Below, piece after piece: positions 38,403 to 48,503 of a stretch of 64,000 nucleotides of DNA. The position numbers and the translations under genes were made by a program. How positions within the stretch are numbered: position 1 is the first letter of the stretch; the number at the start of each line of letters is the position of its first letter. Below the pieces are notes generated by a model, which was given only the letters and a program-made list of their open reading frames with translations, was not told the DNA's origin and did not search any database. This DNA comes from Gammaproteobacteria bacterium (GTDB taxonomy: Bacteria > Pseudomonadota > Gammaproteobacteria > Magnimaribacterales > AG-339-G14), in NCBI GenBank assembly GCA_003331625.1, contig QOPF01000004.1, forward strand, positions 1 through 64,000. Reading direction: 5' to 3'.

Positions 38403-39623
38403 ATGGAATTTAAACACTCGTCAAAAACAATAAAGCTAATCAGAGAGGTATCTGACTTTATGCAAGACTTTGTTTACCCGGCTGAAGAAGTTTATGCGTC
38501 TGAAATGAAAGATTTTCGTAAGCAAGGAAATCCATGGCAAGTTCCAAAAATTGTTGGAGAATTAAAACAAAAAGCAAGAGATAAGGGACTTTGGAATTTT
38601 TTTCTTCCTGAAAGTGAAAATGGATATGGATTGACTAATTTAGAGTACGCCCCCCTAGCTGAAATGATGGGTAAAATAGGCTTTGCTTCTGAAGTGTTTA
38701 ATTGCTCTGCACCCGATACCGGTAACATGGAAGTTCTAGATAAATTTGGTTCAGATTACCAAAAACAAGAATGGTTAAATCCTCTTTTGGATGGTGAAAT
38801 AAGATCTGCATTTGCTATGACAGAGCCGAAGGTTGCTTCCTCCGATGCAACGAACATAGAAAGTAGCATCGAGAAAAATGGTAATGATTACATTATTAAC
38901 GGTGAAAAATGGTGGACTTCAGGATACGGCAGACCTGACTGTAAAGTCCTTATTTTTATGGGTATCACTAATCCAGAAAACCCCAAACATCAAAGACAAT
39001 CTCAAATATTAATTCCTTCAGATGCTCCAGGTATAGAAAATCTAAGGATGTTAAATGTTTACGGTGCCGACCATGCGCCAAATGGCCATGCGCACCTAAA
39101 ATTTACAAACGTTAAAGTTCCTAAAGAAAATTTAATATTGGGAGAAGGTAGGGGTTTTGAAATAGCGCAAGGAAGACTGGGGCCTGGAAGAATCCATCAC
39201 TGCATGAGAATTATTGGGGTAGCTGAACGTGCTTTGGATTTACTCTGCTCGCGATCTATAAGTAGAACAGCTTTTGGCAAAACACTCTCCGAACTCGGAG
39301 GAAATTATGACGTAATTGCCGACTGTAGAATAGAAATAGAAATGTGTAGGTTGATGACCCTTAAAGCAGCATACATGATGGATACAGCGGGAAATAAGAT
39401 CGCTAAAAGTGAAATAGCTCAAATTAAAGTAGCCATACCGCTTATGGCAACAAAAGTAATTGACAAAGCTATTCAAGTACATGGAGGAGCAGGAGTTTCA
39501 CAGGATACCCCACTTGCATCTTTGTATGCTTCAGTTCGATATTTGAGGATTGGCGATGGTCCTGATGAGGTTCACAGGCGAGCAGTGGCTCGACATGAAT
39601 TAGGCAAACACCAAGCTTTATAA
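38403..39623 (+). CDS. Acyl-CoA dehydrogenase family protein
   Basis: [74 protein letters not shown]. Confidence 0.93.
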   Translation: MEFKHSSKTIKLIREVSDFMQDFVYPAEEVYASEMKDFRKQGNPWQVPKIVGELKQKARDKGLWNFFLPESENGYGLTNLEYAPLAEMMGKIGFASEVFNCSAPDTGNMEVLDKFGSDYQKQEWLNPLLDGEIRSAFAMTEPKVASSDATNIESSIEKNGNDYIINGEKWWTSGYGRPDCKVLIFMGITNPENPKHQRQSQILIPSDAPGIENLRMLNVYGADHAPNGHAHLKFTNVKVPKENLILGEGRGFEIAQGRLGPGRIHHCMRIIGVAERALDLLCSRSISRTAFGKTLSELGGNYDVIADCRIEIEMCRLMTLKAAYMMDTAGNKIAKSEIAQIKVAIPLMATKVIDKAIQVHGGAGVSQDTPLASLYASVRYLRIGDGPDEVHRRAVARHELGKHQAL

Positions 39624-39641
39624 AAGCCTATACTAATCAAT

Positions 39642-40169
39642 ATGTTAGCTTTTAAAAAGCAAGATTGTGACCTTACCTTAAGAGAGGGGATAGAAATTTA
39701 TCTAGATTATCTTAGGCAAAATAATAAGACGGTAGGAATAGATGAGTCTGATAATGCTTATAAGGTCTGGCAATGTCATGACTCTACTCATGTCATCTTT
39801 GGAAATGGAGTTACTTTTGAGGAAGAGGCCTTGAATGATTTTCATAATTTAATTTTGTGTTCTTTTAGATGGAAAGACTATCTCGCTTATTTTGAAGATC
39901 CATGGCTAAAAGAGCATATGAAATACTTACTTAAGAAAGTTGGAATCAAAAAATTATTTGTTTCTTTATTCTTTATAACAAAGTCTATCGTAGCGGTTAT
40001 AAAACTTCGATTCAAAATAAAAAAGAAGTGGCCTTTGAAAGTTCCCGAATCTTACTTAGAAAGAAAAATTTGCGATTTAAGGGAAGAATACGGAATCCAG
40101 ATACTTACAGAGAAACAAAGACCAAAAAGTTTTATAGATTGGGTTGGTGCTGTTAAAAACCCTGAATAA
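39642..40169 (+). CDS. Coq4-like ubiquinone biosynthesis-related protein
   Basis: HDSTHVIFGNGVTFEEEALNDF resembles Coq4 HDxxH(x11-12)E motif. Confidence 0.5.
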   Translation: MLAFKKQDCDLTLREGIEIYLDYLRQNNKTVGIDESDNAYKVWQCHDSTHVIFGNGVTFEEEALNDFHNLILCSFRWKDYLAYFEDPWLKEHMKYLLKKVGIKKLFVSLFFITKSIVAVIKLRFKIKKKWPLKVPESYLERKICDLREEYGIQILTEKQRPKSFIDWVGAVKNPE

Positions 40170-40331
40170 TTTTGCTTTCTTAAAAATTTTACAAAAAAAA
40201 TAATCTATTACCCATTAGAAGCTTAAAGGAGGAGACTGGAATACAAATTTTCAAGGAGTTGTTCATAGATCGCCTCATGGAATAGGCGAAAGACTACTTT
40301 TATCCACGGATCCTATTTTTAATTAATAAGG

Positions 40332-40408
<77 letters not shown>

Positions 40409-40431
40409 AAAAAACTTGCTGCATAAAAGAC

Positions 40432-42228
40432 TTACTCGTCTAAAAAGGTCTTAAGATGACCAGATCTTGATGGATGTCTTAACTTTCTAAGTGCTTTCGC
40501 TTCGATTTGTCTGATCCTCTCCCTAGTAACATCAAATTGTTTACCAACCTCTTCCAGAGTGTGATCGGTATTCATGCCGATCCCAAATCTCATTCTCAAT
40601 ACTTTAGCTTCTCTCGCAGTAAGACTTGAGAGAACACCGTCAGTTGCGTCGTGTAGATTATTTTCCGTAGCTGCATCAATTGGTGAATCTTGAAGGGGAT
40701 CTTCAATAAAGTCGCCCAAAGTTGTATCGTCTTCATCACCAATTGGTGTTTCTGTTGAAATAGGTTCTTTGGCTATTTTTAAAACTTTTCTTATTTTATC
40801 TTCAGGCATATCCATCTTTTCGGATAATTCTTCTGGGGTTGGCTCTTTGCCGTGTTCTTGCAACATTTGTCGAGAAATTCTATTCAATTTGTTAATAGTT
40901 TCTATCATATGAACAGGAATACGGATGGTTCTAGCTTGATCAGCAATAGACCTTGTGATTGCTTGTCTAATCCACCAAGTTGCATAAGTTGAGAATTTGT
41001 ATCCCCTTCTATATTCAAATTTATCAACTGCTTTCATAAGACCAATGTTTCCTTCTTGAATAAGATCTAAAAATTGCAAACCCCTGTTTGTATATTTTTT
41101 AGCAATTGATATGACTAATCTTAAGTTAGCTTCAATCATATCTTTTTTGGCTCTACGTATTTTTGTCTCTCCTTTGGCCATTTTTGAAGTTATGTCTTTA
41201 AGTTCTGCAACTGTCATACCAACATTATTGGTTAAAGCTGTAATTCTTTTTTGAATTTTATTCACATCATCTTTGACGTCCTTTAAAAGTTTGGCGTAAT
41301 TTTTCTTTGAACGAATGGTGCTGTCTAAAAATTTTGGATTGGTTTGATTATCTCTAAAAATTTCTAAAAAATCTTTTCTAGGCATGTTGCAATCTTGAGT
41401 ACAAATATCATAGATTTTTCTTTCTGAATCTCTTATAGACTTTGCTAGAGCTCTGGCAGTTAGAGATATGGTTTCGAATCTTTTAGGAGAAAGTTTAAGA
41501 AACTTAAATGCCTCCCCTAACTTATCAAGTTCTTTTTGGGCTTTTTCATTTTCTCGTCCAGAAGCTGCGATTGTTTTTTGTGACTTGTTGTACTGTCTTT
41601 TTACTGAAGACAATCTTTTAGCAAGCTCTTCCATATCGATGCCAACATTTTCTTCTTCATCGTCGTCACTCTCACTAGCTAGAGCTGCTTGTTGACTGGC
41701 GGAAGGTGGAATTTCTTCTTCTTCGTCCATGAAGCCAACTACTAAATCGGTAATTCTTTTATCTTCTCTTTTAATCAACTCATATTCTAAGAGAACGTCT
41801 TCTATAATTCCTGGGTAATAAGCACATGCATGAAGCAAGTCTCTTGCACCATCTTCAATTCTCTTTGCTATTGCTATTTCGCCTTCTCTGGTCAACAAAT
41901 CTACAGAGCCCATTTCTCGCATGTACAACCTTACTGGATCTGTAGTTCTTCCTACTTCAGATTCAATAGTTCCCATTTCGTTTTCTGTAGGCGCTTGTTC
42001 TGGAGTATTTTGATTTGCCGGGGTAAAGCCAGAGCCTTCTTCTGGAGCTTCTTCAAGGACTTGAAGACCTAAGTCATTAATAACTTGGATGACTTCGTCT
42101 AATTGGTCGGGATCAGATACCTCGTCTGGTAAATAGTCGTTGATATCGGCAAAGGTAATGTAACCTTGTTCTCTACCTTTTTCGATTAGCTCTCTTAAGC
42201 CACTATTTTCTAAATCGTCGTCAATCAT
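40432..42228 (-). CDS. rpoD: RNA polymerase sigma factor RpoD (sigma-70)
   Basis: [94 protein letters not shown]. Confidence 0.98.
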   Translation of the reverse strand: MIDDDLENSGLRELIEKGREQGYITFADINDYLPDEVSDPDQLDEVIQVINDLGLQVLEEAPEEGSGFTPANQNTPEQAPTENEMGTIESEVGRTTDPVRLYMREMGSVDLLTREGEIAIAKRIEDGARDLLHACAYYPGIIEDVLLEYELIKREDKRITDLVVGFMDEEEEIPPSASQQAALASESDDDEEENVGIDMEELAKRLSSVKRQYNKSQKTIAASGRENEKAQKELDKLGEAFKFLKLSPKRFETISLTARALAKSIRDSERKIYDICTQDCNMPRKDFLEIFRDNQTNPKFLDSTIRSKKNYAKLLKDVKDDVNKIQKRITALTNNVGMTVAELKDITSKMAKGETKIRRAKKDMIEANLRLVISIAKKYTNRGLQFLDLIQEGNIGLMKAVDKFEYRRGYKFSTYATWWIRQAITRSIADQARTIRIPVHMIETINKLNRISRQMLQEHGKEPTPEELSEKMDMPEDKIRKVLKIAKEPISTETPIGDEDDTTLGDFIEDPLQDSPIDAATENNLHDATDGVLSSLTAREAKVLRMRFGIGMNTDHTLEEVGKQFDVTRERIRQIEAKALRKLRHPSRSGHLKTFLDE

Positions 42229-42285
42229 ATTTTGGGAGGTTGATTATATATAAATTTGAATACCTAGACTAATATAATTTGCCTA

Positions 42286-44034
42286 TTAGAGCTTTCTAAA
42301 CAAAGATAGTTCATCTTCCGATAAATTTTCAAATTTTTGAGTAAGTATTTTTTTTAACTCTATTTTTTCATTTAGATCTAGTGAATTTTCTGCAAATTTT
42401 AATTTAAGGCTTTTAAGAACACTTTCTTTATCATTTTTTTTAATATACCGAACTGCTTGTTTAACAAACTCTAAACCTTCATCGGAACTTATAAGATTTG
42501 GATCATTAGAAAGGTCAATCAAAATATTTTTTTGCTCAGGAAATTCCTGAATGATCATTGAAAAAGAGATATTCTTCTTGCCTCTTAGAAAAGAAATTAA
42601 TGGGCTAATAAGAAATTCTTTATTAGAAATAAAAAAATCAAGATATTCAGATTTGGCCAGCTCCGGATTATGAATAATGCACTTAATTAAACTTTTCGTA
42701 ACTTTATCAAGATCAACTTCTTCTTCTTTAGTTTTTGTATGAGATTTAATTTCTTTTTTAGTTGGAGTTGATGCATTCAAATCAATACCCATCTTATTTG
42801 AAAATTCTTTAATCAAAATAGTTTTGAAATTACTTTCAGGCATCGGACGAATTGTGGACATAAATTCTTTAGATGCGGAAGCTTTTGCTTCTAGAGAATC
42901 ATCATGTTTGTCGAGGATATTTTTAAAAAGAAAATCAGACAAATTCACTGATTCATCCATTTGTTTCTCAAAAGCTTCTTTTCCTTTCTCTAAAAGGAAG
43001 CTAGCTGGGTCATGATTTTGTGGCAAAAAGAGAAATTTAATTCTCTTTCCATCACTGATAACTGGAATTGCCATCTCGAGAGCCAGTTTAGAAGCATTTC
43101 TACCTGCTTCATCTCCATCAAAACAAAAAATAATTTCATCTGTCTTTTGAAATAAATTTTCAATATGAAGTTTATTTGTTGCAATACCTAAAGTTGCTAC
43201 AGCTATTGGTAAATTAAAACTAAAACAGGATAAAACATCCATATATCCTTCGACCACCAAAACTTTTTGAGGCCTAGCATTTCTTTCTAAAACATTTGGA
43301 AGCCCATACAACTCTCTACTCTTTTTGAATACATCTGATTCAGGAGTGTTTAAGTATTTAGGAATATCTTCTTGGTCTAAAACTCTGCCGCCAAAGCCAA
43401 CTATTTTTTTTCTTTTAGATTGAATTGGAAAAATTAATCTTTTTCTAAAAACATCGTATTTCTTTTCGTTTTTACCAATTTTAAAAAGTTTTGAAGATTC
43501 TTTAACTTCTATATTTTTTGATTCAAAATGTTTTAGAAGATTATCCCATCCGTCAAAACATACTCCCAATTCAAACTCTTTTGAAATTTCTTCAGATATA
43601 CCTCGTTCTTTTAAATATTTTCTTACAGCTTCACCTTCGTTTGGCCTTATTAAATTTTCTACGTAAAAATTCTTTGCAATCTCGTTGAAGTTATAGAGTT
43701 CATCGTATTTTTCTTTATCAAAGTTTGACTGTGTTTGTGGTATCTCTAGTCCAAGATTTTTTGCAAGAATTTCAATAGCACCAACAAAATCTTTAGATTG
43801 ATAGTTCATTAAAAATCCTATTGCATTTCCAGAAGCCCTGCACTTAAAACAGTAATAGAATTGTTTTTGATCACTAACACTGAATGCCGGATTATTTCCA
43901 TCTTCACAAAAAGGACAAAGGGCCCAATGATCTTTCCCTTTTCTTTTGAGGGGCACATAAGAATCTACCAAAGAAACAATATCAGTATCTTCCAAAACTT
44001 TTTGGATAAATTCATCTGGAATAAAATTAGACAT
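42286..44034 (-). CDS. dnaG: DNA primase DnaG
   Basis: WALCPFCEDGNNPAFSVSDQKQFYYCFKCRASGNAIGFLM, VVEGYMDVLS, CFDGDEAGRNAS. Confidence 0.96.
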   Translation of the reverse strand: MSNFIPDEFIQKVLEDTDIVSLVDSYVPLKRKGKDHWALCPFCEDGNNPAFSVSDQKQFYYCFKCRASGNAIGFLMNYQSKDFVGAIEILAKNLGLEIPQTQSNFDKEKYDELYNFNEIAKNFYVENLIRPNEGEAVRKYLKERGISEEISKEFELGVCFDGWDNLLKHFESKNIEVKESSKLFKIGKNEKKYDVFRKRLIFPIQSKRKKIVGFGGRVLDQEDIPKYLNTPESDVFKKSRELYGLPNVLERNARPQKVLVVEGYMDVLSCFSFNLPIAVATLGIATNKLHIENLFQKTDEIIFCFDGDEAGRNASKLALEMAIPVISDGKRIKFLFLPQNHDPASFLLEKGKEAFEKQMDESVNLSDFLFKNILDKHDDSLEAKASASKEFMSTIRPMPESNFKTILIKEFSNKMGIDLNASTPTKKEIKSHTKTKEEEVDLDKVTKSLIKCIIHNPELAKSEYLDFFISNKEFLISPLISFLRGKKNISFSMIIQEFPEQKNILIDLSNDPNLISSDEGLEFVKQAVRYIKKNDKESVLKSLKLKFAENSLDLNEKIELKKILTQKFENLSEDELSLFRKL

Positions 44035-44452
44035 CGCTCTCTTCTTTTTCTCTAAGCCAAGACTCTAAAATTAATTTTGCAGCTATTCCATCGTTATCAG
44101 AAATAACTTGTTTAGAACTTTTTTTATTTTCAATCATTAATTCTTTAGCTTCAAAGGTTGTTAAGCGCTCGTCATGAAGTTTACATTTTATATTTAATGA
44201 TTTTTGTATTCTTTTTGCTAACTTCCTAATGAAAAGAGACATTTCACTTTCTGAGTCATCCATGTTTAAAGGCAATCCAATTACAATATATTGAATATCC
44301 CAGTCATTAATTAATTTTTTAAGATCTGTAAATAAATTTTTTTGGTTTTTATAAAAAATTGTTCCATAAGTTGAGGAAGATAATGAAATATTATTCCCAA
44401 CTGCATAACCAACAAATTTTTTTCCGTAATCTATGCCTAATATGTTAGCCAT
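44027..44452 (-). CDS. ruvX: RuvX/YqgF Holliday junction resolvase family protein
   Basis: ILGIDYGKKFVGYAV, IVIGLPLNMDDSES, LHDERLTTFEAKELM, DNDGIAAKLILESWL. Confidence 0.93.
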   Translation of the reverse strand: MANILGIDYGKKFVGYAVGNNISLSSSTYGTIFYKNQKNLFTDLKKLINDWDIQYIVIGLPLNMDDSESEMSLFIRKLAKRIQKSLNIKCKLHDERLTTFEAKELMIENKKSSKQVISDNDGIAAKLILESWLREKEESDV

Positions 44453-45386
44453 TAAAATTACTTTCTATTTTTTCTATTAATTTTTTTGCAAGATTTATTT
44501 CTTTTATGTCCATTAGCTCCCTGAAACAAGTTGGACTTGTAATGTTTATTTCAGTTAAATAATTTCCCAGAATATCTATACCCGCAATCATAATTCCTTT
44601 TTTTTCTAAATCTGGTTTTATAGACTGAATAATTTCTTTGTCTCTTTCATTTAATTCCACTACTTCTGCTTTTCCGCCTGCTGCTAAATTACCGCGAAAA
44701 TCGTCTCCCTGCGGAATTCTTGAAACTGCAAATCCACAATCTTCTCCGTCTATTAAGAGGACTCTTTTGTCTCCTTCAAATACTTCTGGAATAAATTTTT
44801 GTATCATCATTTTCTCTTGTTTTTCACTTATTTTATTTAAGAGATTATCTAAATTTTTATCTCCTAATTTAATTCTCTCAATGCCCTGTCCTCCCATTAA
44901 ACCAAGGGGTTTTATGACTACTTCGTTATGATTGTTTATAAATTTTTCTATAATTGATTTAGACGAAGATACTATTGTCTGGGTAATTAAATTTGGATAC
45001 CTAAGTATTGAAAGCTTTTCATTATCATCTCTTAAAGCAGCAGGATTATTAAAAACCTTAACGCCTAAATTCAAGGCAGCTTCTAAAATATAGGTGTTAT
45101 TGACGTAATTCATGTCAAATGGCGGATCTTGTCTCATCAAAATAACATCGAAAAAATCTAGGCTTGTTACAAAGGGAGTATCTTTTTGAAACCACCCAGA
45201 TGCTTTGTACTGAACTGAAATAGAAGAAGTAATACAACTCGGTATTTCCATATCAAAATAGAGGTCATTAGGTTCAACGTAGTAAATTTCATGCTCTGAC
45301 TGTTGTGCTTCTATCATCATGGCTAAAGTAGAGTCTTTTTTATAAGAAATCTTTGATATTGGATCCATTACAAAAGCGAGTTTCAT
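44445..45386 (-). CDS. gshB: Glutathione synthetase
   Basis: MKLAFVMDPISKISYKKDSTLAMMIEAQ, MRQDPPFDMNYV, VIKPLGLMGGQGIERI, NITSPTCFREL. Confidence 0.96.
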   Translation of the reverse strand: MKLAFVMDPISKISYKKDSTLAMMIEAQQSEHEIYYVEPNDLYFDMEIPSCITSSISVQYKASGWFQKDTPFVTSLDFFDVILMRQDPPFDMNYVNNTYILEAALNLGVKVFNNPAALRDDNEKLSILRYPNLITQTIVSSSKSIIEKFINNHNEVVIKPLGLMGGQGIERIKLGDKNLDNLLNKISEKQEKMMIQKFIPEVFEGDKRVLLIDGEDCGFAVSRIPQGDDFRGNLAAGGKAEVVELNERDKEIIQSIKPDLEKKGIMIAGIDILGNYLTEINITSPTCFRELMDIKEINLAKKLIEKIESNFNG

Positions 45387-45390
45387 TTTT

Positions 45391-46086
45391 TTATATTACT
45401 TTTAACATTGATAACAAAACAGTTGGAACCGTCTCAGTTTTTATAATCAAATCGCCAATAGAAACTCCTTGAAAACCCTTTGACTTAAATGAACTAATCT
45501 CTTCAGGGGAAAATCCACCTTCTGGCCCAATACCTATAAAAATCTCATTTAAACCTGTAAGAGATTTTAAATCTAAATTCTCTCCGGGATGTAGATAATA
45601 TTTATTTTTAGATTTTATTTCTTCTTGCCACTGATCAAGTTTATTAAAACTAAGTTTAGGCATCCAATTATTTCCAGATTGTTCGCATGAGCTTTGTAGG
45701 ATTTTATGCCAACTCTGAATTTTTTTTTCTGATGGTTTTTTTTTGAATTTTGATCTTTGAGTAACCAAACAATCTATTTGATAAATTCCTAATTGAGTCG
45801 TTTCGTTTAGAATTTTTTTAAAATTTTTAATTTCAGCAATGCCTAATGAGATTTTGGGTAATTCTTTTTTTTGTAATTTTAAAGGAGACTTGGCATTTAT
45901 CTTATAAGAGTTTTTTTCTTTAGTTATTACCTTGCCTATTACAGACTGACCTTTAGAGTTAAATAATTCAACCATCTCTCCATCGTTTATTTTTATCACT
46001 GTAAGGTGATGTGAACTCTCCTTGTCTAAGAGATAGGATTTATTTTCAGCCAGTTCCTGATCGAGAAAAATTCGTGGTATTCTCAT
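45391..46086 (-). CDS. rsmE: 16S rRNA (uracil1498-N3)-methyltransferase
   Basis: RIPRIFLDQ, IGIGPEGGFSPEEISSFKSKGFQGVSIGDLIIKTETVPTVLLSML. Confidence 0.93.
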   Translation of the reverse strand: MRIPRIFLDQELAENKSYLLDKESSHHLTVIKINDGEMVELFNSKGQSVIGKVITKEKNSYKINAKSPLKLQKKELPKISLGIAEIKNFKKILNETTQLGIYQIDCLVTQRSKFKKKPSEKKIQSWHKILQSSCEQSGNNWMPKLSFNKLDQWQEEIKSKNKYYLHPGENLDLKSLTGLNEIFIGIGPEGGFSPEEISSFKSKGFQGVSIGDLIIKTETVPTVLLSMLKVI

Positions 46087-46127
46087 AGTTTTATCTTACT
46101 GTAATTAATTATCTTGTTTTAATTTTT

Positions 46128-46682
46128 ATGAAAATATTTATCATAAGACATGGCGAAGCAGCTAAATCTTGGGATCAATCACCCGACCCTAGCTTGAGCG
46201 ATCTAGGAAGAGAACAAGCTATAGAATGTTTTAAAAATTTAAATTCAAAAGAAGATTTACAAGAATTTAATTTGATCTCTAGCCCCTTATCAAGAGCTCA
46301 GGAAACAGCCAATCCCTTTAAAGAAAATTTAGAAAAAAAAGTTCAAATCAAAGAGGCTTTCAAGGAAATTCCTTCGCCAGGTATTTCTCTTTTAGAAAGA
46401 AAAGATTGGTTGCAAGATATCTTTAAGAAAGAATTAAATGAATTAGAAAAGCCTCAACAAATTTGGCAATCAAAAATCATAGCTTCCCTAAAAGAACTAA
46501 AAAACCCTAGCATAATCTTTTCTCACTTTATGGTGATAAATATTGTCGCAAGCACACTTAACAAAAATAAAAAAATTGTTTCTTTTTATCCAGATAATTG
46601 CTCGATAATGGAATTAAGGAAAGATAAAGGAGAATTAGAATTAATATCCTTGGGAGATGAGCTTCAAACTCATATTAACTAA
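46128..46682 (+). CDS. sixA: Phosphohistidine phosphatase SixA-like histidine phosphatase
   Basis: MKIFIIRHGEAAKSWDQSPDPSLSDLGREQA, ISSPLSRAQETA, FSHFMVINIVASTL. Confidence 0.82.
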   Translation: MKIFIIRHGEAAKSWDQSPDPSLSDLGREQAIECFKNLNSKEDLQEFNLISSPLSRAQETANPFKENLEKKVQIKEAFKEIPSPGISLLERKDWLQDIFKKELNELEKPQQIWQSKIIASLKELKNPSIIFSHFMVINIVASTLNKNKKIVSFYPDNCSIMELRKDKGELELISLGDELQTHIN

Positions 46683-46952
46683 ATGAAAAATAGAAATTCT
46701 AATAATCAAGACAGAAAGTCTTTAAAATATCAGGTTGGACTAGCTTTAAGAAGATACTTTAAAGAACTTGATGGAAGTAAAGCCACTAATGTTTTTGAAA
46801 TGGTAACTAAAGAAGTTGAAAAACCTATGCTCGAAGAAGTAATGAAGTTTTGTGACGGTAATAAAACCAAAGCGAGTAAAATTTTAGGTATCAATAGAGT
46901 TACTCTTAGAACAAAATTAAAACAATACGATTTGAATAATGGCAAAAAATAA
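46683..46952 (+). CDS. fis: DNA-binding protein Fis
   Basis: VGLALRRYFKELDGSKATNVFEMVTKEVEKPMLEEVMKFCDGNKTKASKILGINRVTLRTKLKQY. Confidence 0.95.
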   Translation: MKNRNSNNQDRKSLKYQVGLALRRYFKELDGSKATNVFEMVTKEVEKPMLEEVMKFCDGNKTKASKILGINRVTLRTKLKQYDLNNGKK

Positions 46953-48501
46953 GAAAATTAAAATAAAAAGAGCACTACTAAGTGTTTCAGACAAGACTGG
47001 CCTGGTTGAATTTGCAAAAGAACTTAAAAAACTGAATATTGAAATTATTTCTACCGGAGGAACAGAAAAGCTCTTAAGAAAAAATAAAATTCCGGTTATT
47101 ACAGCAGAAGAATTTACTGGATCTCCTGAAATGATGAATGGGAGAGTAAAAACCTTAGTTCCAAAAATTCATGGAGCCATTCTCTCTAGAAGAAATCAAG
47201 ATAAAGAAGAAATAAAAAAACATGGCATCCAAGAAATAGATTTAGTTGTAGTAAATCTTTATCCCTTTGAAGAAACAATTAAGAAAAAGAATATTTCTAT
47301 TGAAGAAGCAATAGAAAATATAGATATTGGAGGACCTACGATGCTTAGATCGGCAGCAAAAAATTTTTTTCATGTCGCCGTTATTGCCTCTTCAAGTCTA
47401 TATAAAAATTTCATCTCCGATTTAAAAAGTGATTCTGGTAAGTGTTCTTACGAAGTTAGGAGAAAGTTATCTTTAAAAGCTTTTGAACATGTAGCAAATT
47501 ATGACATTGCAATTGCTAACTTTTTATCTAGCTTTGACGATCAAGTACCAGAGAAATTTTTCACCAGTCATAAACTTAAACAAGAGTTAAGATATGGAGA
47601 AAATCCTCATCAATCCGCAAATTTTTATATAAATTCTGGGTCGAATGGAGCAGGAATCACCTCAGCAAAACAAATCCAAGGTAAAGAACTTTCTTACAAC
47701 AATATTGCCGACACTGATGCTGCAATAGAATGTGTCTCAAATTTTGAGAAGCCGTCTTGTGTAATTGTCAAACATGCAAATCCTTGTGGAGTTGCATCCG
47801 GAAAGACTTTATTAGAGGCATATGAAAATGCATTTTCTTGCGACGAAACCTCAGCATTTGGCGGAATTATTGCACTGAATAAACCTTTAGATAAGATTAC
47901 GGCAAAGAAGATTATCGAAAATCAATTTGTTGAGGTAATTGCTGCGCCTGCTATAAATCCTGCAGCAAAAAAGGTTATTTCTACAAAAAAGAATGTGCGT
48001 CTTTTATTGATTAAAGATTTGTTTTATAAACCAACCGGTTTTAAAACCTTAACAATGAATCAAGGTATTCTGGTACAGAATGTTGATGACGGAGTTGTAA
48101 CAAAAAAGGATTTAAAAGTTGTAACTAAGAAAAAACCTACCTCAAAACAAATCAATGACGCTCTATTTGCTTGGCGTGTTGGAAAATATGTTAAATCCAA
48201 TGCAATTGTTTATGCAAAAAATAATATGACACTTGGTATAGGTGCTGGACAGATGAGTAGAATTGATAGTGCACAAATTGCAGTAAATAAAGCCAAAAAA
48301 GCAGGATTTAACCTTAAAGGAGCCACGATGGCCTCAGACGCTTTTTTTCCTTTTCGGGATAGTATTGATGAGGCGGCAAAAAATGGTATCCAATGTGTGA
48401 TTCAGCCAGGTGGCTCTATAAGAGATAAAGAAGTCATAGCAGCAGCCAATGAAGCAAACATGATTATGTTTTTCACCAACATGCGTCACTTTAGACATTA
48501 A
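46939..48501 (+). CDS. purH: Bifunctional AICAR formyltransferase / IMP cyclohydrolase
   Basis: ALLSVSDKTGLVEFAKEL, STGGTEKLLR, MMNGRVKTLVPKIHGAIL, ELRYGENPHQSA, KHANPCGVA. Confidence 0.97.
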   Translation: MAKNKKIKIKRALLSVSDKTGLVEFAKELKKLNIEIISTGGTEKLLRKNKIPVITAEEFTGSPEMMNGRVKTLVPKIHGAILSRRNQDKEEIKKHGIQEIDLVVVNLYPFEETIKKKNISIEEAIENIDIGGPTMLRSAAKNFFHVAVIASSSLYKNFISDLKSDSGKCSYEVRRKLSLKAFEHVANYDIAIANFLSSFDDQVPEKFFTSHKLKQELRYGENPHQSANFYINSGSNGAGITSAKQIQGKELSYNNIADTDAAIECVSNFEKPSCVIVKHANPCGVASGKTLLEAYENAFSCDETSAFGGIIALNKPLDKITAKKIIENQFVEVIAAPAINPAAKKVISTKKNVRLLLIKDLFYKPTGFKTLTMNQGILVQNVDDGVVTKKDLKVVTKKKPTSKQINDALFAWRVGKYVKSNAIVYAKNNMTLGIGAGQMSRIDSAQIAVNKAKKAGFNLKGATMASDAFFPFRDSIDEAAKNGIQCVIQPGGSIRDKEVIAAANEANMIMFFTNMRHFRH

Positions 48502-48503
48502 TA

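Noticed and set aside
40190-40331. Possible attachment-site or integrated element remnant next to the tRNA
   Set aside because: No integrase, no duplicated tRNA 3' end seen, and flanking genes are housekeeping
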